Assembly (NCBI GenBank): GCA_050013795.1
Contig: JBEKEO010000138.1
Span: 1 to 8,295, forward strand
Length of the DNA: 8,295 nucleotides
Origin: CAWHOW01 sp050013795
GTDB taxonomy: Bacteria; Bacteroidota; Bacteroidia; Bacteroidales; CG2-30-32-10
Reading direction: 5' to 3'
Part shown: one piece after another, positions 6,187 through 8,295 of the stretch
How the letters are laid out: every line of letters begins with the position of its first letter
How positions within the stretch are numbered: position 1 is the first letter of the stretch
Notes under the pieces: model-generated
Seen by the model: only the letters and a program-made list of their open reading frames with translations
Told to the model about the DNA's origin: nothing
The model's database searches: none
Program-made: the position numbers and the translations under genes

Positions 6187-7017
6187 ATGGATTATATAGA
6201 ATTTAATTTCACTATTACACCCAAGGAAAGCGGCAACGAAATACTTACTGCAACACTTGCCGATATTGGTTTTGAAAGCTTTGTTGAAACAGAAACCGGA
6301 TTGCTTGCTTATGTTCCCGACACAAAATTCTCTGTTAATGAAGTGGAAAAACTCGATATTCTGCATAACAAAGAATTTAATGTAATGTTTGATTTTAAAA
6401 CTATTCCCGCTAAAAACTGGAATGAAGAGTGGGAGAGTAGCTATAACCCTGTAACTATATCTGATAAATGTAATGTGCGTGCGCCTTTTCATCCGCAAAA
6501 TGATAAATGCAAATACGATATTATCATAGAGCCCAAGATGTCGTTTGGCACGGCACATCACGAAACCACTGCTTTGATGCTGGAACAGATACTTAAACTC
6601 GACCTTAACCATAAAACCGTTCTTGATATGGGTTGCGGCACTGCTGTTCTGTCAATACTTGCTGCTAAAATGGGCGCATCAATTGTTACCGCTATAGATA
6701 TTGATGAATGGGCTTTTAATAATTCCGTTGAAAACGTAGAAAAAAACAAAGCCGATAAAGTGAAAGTGTTATTTGGAGATGTAAGTATTGTCAAAGATTC
6801 GTATGATGTGGTCTTTGCAAATATTAACAGGAATATTCTTATAAAAGATATTCCGGAATATACTAATCATTTGAATAAATCGGGTCTTCTTTTGCTCAGT
6901 GGGTTTTATGAAGCAGATGTTCCAATAATTGCTGATAAAGCCGAATCAAACGGAATGAAATCAACAGGTTCGTTTATTAAAAATAATTGGGTAGTTTTGA
7001 CGTTTAAAAAGAAATGA
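6187..7017 (+). CDS. prmA: Ribosomal protein L11 methyltransferase PrmA
   Basis: PrmA uses S-adenosylmethionine to trimethylate the N-terminus and lysines of ribosomal protein L11 in the cytoplasm. The 276-residue product shows a small N-terminal substrate-recognition domain (about 1-60), a linker with NWNEEWESSYNP (77-88), then a class I methyltransferase domain. Key motifs are PKMSFGTAHHETT (116-128, matching the family's FGTG-x-H-x-TT), the SAM-binding VLDMGCGTAVLSILAAKMGA (145-164), the acidic DIDEWAFNN (171-179), GDVS (197-200) and the catalytic-side ANINRNIL (211-218). It is slightly shorter than E. coli PrmA, mainly at the N-terminus. The second G of FGTG is Ala here (Ala123), which looks tolerable. 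The ATG at 6187 has an A/T-rich leader without a Shine-Dalgarno. It follows tpiA in the same direction, but the 426-bp gap suggests separate initiation. The general N6-adenine/glutamine methyltransferase family is excluded by the N-terminal domain and linker. Confidence 0.94.
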   Translation: MDYIEFNFTITPKESGNEILTATLADIGFESFVETETGLLAYVPDTKFSVNEVEKLDILHNKEFNVMFDFKTIPAKNWNEEWESSYNPVTISDKCNVRAPFHPQNDKCKYDIIIEPKMSFGTAHHETTALMLEQILKLDLNHKTVLDMGCGTAVLSILAAKMGASIVTAIDIDEWAFNNSVENVEKNKADKVKVLFGDVSIVKDSYDVVFANINRNILIKDIPEYTNHLNKSGLLLLSGFYEADVPIIADKAESNGMKSTGSFIKNNWVVLTFKKK

Positions 7018-7045
7018 GATTATTGATATTTTGGTATAGTAATTA

Positions 7046-7165
7046 TTATTTTAACCTTTGTGTTACTTTGTGGCAACTTTGAGTAAATTGTGGAAAAGCT
7101 ATTCACAAAGATTCACAAAGGATCTCAAAGGTTCACTAAGAAAATTATTCAGAGTACTATATTTG
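7046..7165 (+). repeat. Dispersed intergenic repeat, copy 2
   Basis: This is the second copy of the element at 4841-4961, in the same orientation, again between two rightward genes. Its right half is four units of exactly 10 bp beginning CACAAAG, CACAAAG, CTCAAAG and CACTAAG at 7104, 7114, 7124 and 7134. Its left half has CTTTGTG at 7056 and 7066 and CTTTGAG at 7077. CCTTTGTG (7055-7062) pairs with CACAAAGG (7114-7121), and CTTTGTG (7066-7072) with CACAAAG (7104-7110), separated by a 3x3 internal loop, so a two-step hairpin is possible. The copy ends 28 bp before the next ATG. Confidence 0.85.
7158..7165 (+). promoter_or_regulatory. Putative -7 element (TATATTTG) at the end of repeat copy 2
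   Basis: TATATTTG matches TAnnTTTG and forms the last 8 bp of the repeat, 28 bp before the ATG at 7194, which is a good distance for a short leader. The matching position in copy 1 (4954-4961) reads TTTATTTG, which loses the A of the consensus. No clear -33 TTTG is visible about 20 bp upstream. Confidence 0.4.
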
Positions 7166-7193
7166 GCTGACAATTTCGAAATAAAGTAAATTT

Positions 7194-8295
7194 ATGAAGC
7201 TTCGTTATATATTATCTCTCCTGTTTTTATTACTAATTTCTATTAATGTAAAATCACAGGCCTTAAAAAAGTTTTCCGATGAACCTGCTGCTTTCTTTGA
7301 AGAATTAACAACCTTTTTTCAGGATGTAGATAATCCCAATGATAAGAAAGTTATAAAGGAATTTCTTAATTCATTCACATTGGAGTGGAACAGCGGTAAA
7401 TTTTCCGACGACCAGAAAAAAGAAATGATTGCTACCTGTAACCTAATGTTGAAAAGGAAAATGAAACCAATTCCTCATTTTAAAAATTACCTTTCCACAA
7501 TTATAAGTTTTAATAATACAAATCAGTCTGCTGCAAGTTTTAAAGCATGGGAAGCAAGTCTTGGCAAATTGATCAATCGTTCTACAAGTACACTTTTTAT
7601 TGAGTATCTTGATATCAGTAACAACCTTTTTACCTCAAATATTTTATATAAGTCTACTACCACTGTCTGGAAATCCAATAATAATAATTACGCCTTTGAG
7701 TATGATACCATTCCAAGAATTATTTTCCCTTCGTTGAATCTTTCATGTTATGCTAATAATGACAGTTCGACGGTGTATAACACAAAAGGAATTTATTATC
7801 CTACATTAGGTAAGTTTGTAGGGCAGGGAGGAAAGGTATTATGGACAAGGGCTGGTTTTAGCTCTGACTCTGTGTATGCAGAAATAAACAATTATAAGAT
7901 AATAGTGCAATATTCAAAATATACAATAGATTCAGTAAGGTTTTACAACAAACATTATTTTGATGCACCTTTGTTTGGTTTACTTGAAGAAAAAATACTG
8001 GCTAGTGTAACACCTGAAAAAGCCACATATCCTAAATTTGAATCTTATAACAAAAGGCTGGAAATAAAAAATATATTTCCAAACATTGATTATGATGGCG
8101 GTTTCGCCATGAATGGGTCAAAATTTATTGGAACAGGGGATAAAATACAGGATGCATATCTTTTTTTCTACAGGGATGGTAAAAAATTTATTAAAACAGG
8201 ATCAAAAACATATATCATCCGTAAGGATAAAATATCTTCTTCCAGAGCTTCCGTTACAATATATTGGGAAAAAGATTCTATTTACCATCCGGGAT
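7194..8295 (+). CDS. Secreted protein of unknown function, N-terminal part (runs off the right edge)
   Basis: From the ATG at 7194 the frame stays open for 367 codons to the end of the window, so the protein is longer than this. I do not recognise the family. It begins with a clear signal peptide: MKLR, a hydrophobic core (about 6-18), then a probable cleavage near NVKSQA (18-23); no cysteine follows, so it is not a lipoprotein. The mature part starts with a helical, charged region (about 25-135), with FTLEWNSGKFSDDQKKE (61-77). After about 160 it becomes rich in aromatic, Ser, Thr and Asn residues with short alternating stretches such as NDSSTVYNTKGIYY (189-202) and GGFAMNGSKFIGTG (302-315), suggesting beta structure. 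Such composition fits a large extracytoplasmic Bacteroidota protein. The start is well placed: the signal peptide begins at this ATG, 28 bp after repeat copy 2. It lies 176 bp beyond prmA and is probably not functionally linked to it. Confidence 0.8.
   Translation, partial: MKLRYILSLLFLLLISINVKSQALKKFSDEPAAFFEELTTFFQDVDNPNDKKVIKEFLNSFTLEWNSGKFSDDQKKEMIATCNLMLKRKMKPIPHFKNYLSTIISFNNTNQSAASFKAWEASLGKLINRSTSTLFIEYLDISNNLFTSNILYKSTTTVWKSNNNNYAFEYDTIPRIIFPSLNLSCYANNDSSTVYNTKGIYYPTLGKFVGQGGKVLWTRAGFSSDSVYAEINNYKIIVQYSKYTIDSVRFYNKHYFDAPLFGLLEEKILASVTPEKATYPKFESYNKRLEIKNIFPNIDYDGGFAMNGSKFIGTGDKIQDAYLFFYRDGKKFIKTGSKTYIIRKDKISSSRASVTIYWEKDSIYHPG

Noticed and set aside
6184..6612. Reverse-strand open frame of 142 codons inside prmA
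   Set aside because: It is fully overlapped by conserved PrmA sequence, and its product looks like reverse-frame noise.

Overview
The window comes from an AT-rich bacterial chromosome, almost certainly of the phylum Bacteroidota. Three things point there: the pairing of folP and cdaA opposite a DUF1599 gene and a BT_3928-type (DoxX/MauE-like) gene, start codons mostly preceded by A/T-rich leaders without a Shine-Dalgarno, and several matches to the Bacteroidota -7 promoter element TAnnTTTG. I cannot name the order or species.

Layout. Positions 1-1917 form a leftward operon: folP (dihydropteroate synthase), then a YdeI/OmpD-associated-family gene joined to it by an ATGA overlap, then the 5' part of cdaA (diadenylate cyclase), which runs off the left edge. 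A 54-bp divergent spacer separates it from a rightward operon at 1972-4791: a DUF1599 protein with an internal duplication, a BT_3928-family membrane protein with a DoxX/MauE-like N-terminal half, and a DppB-type ABC transporter permease. Further rightward genes are tpiA (triosephosphate isomerase, 4996-5760), prmA (ribosomal protein L11 methyltransferase, 6187-7017) and the start of a large secreted protein of unknown function (7194 to the right edge).

The genes are mostly housekeeping: folate synthesis, c-di-AMP signalling, glycolysis and ribosome modification. They look like a conserved chromosomal neighbourhood rather than a mobile island. I see no transposase, phage gene, toxin-antitoxin pair, CRISPR array, tRNA or rRNA.

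The unexplained structure is in the spacers. The permease-tpiA and prmA-3' gene spacers each hold a copy of the same roughly 120-bp dispersed element, about 85% identical by hand alignment. It is made of opposed TTTGTG / CACAAAG arrays in about 10-bp steps and sits just ahead of the next start codon. The 426-bp tpiA-prmA spacer holds six degenerate direct repeats of exactly 21-bp period, five of which carry a CTT-N3-AAG dyad. One of these sits in a perfect 21-bp inverted repeat. These are the best candidates for undescribed regulatory or structural DNA here; I find no convincing new multi-gene system.
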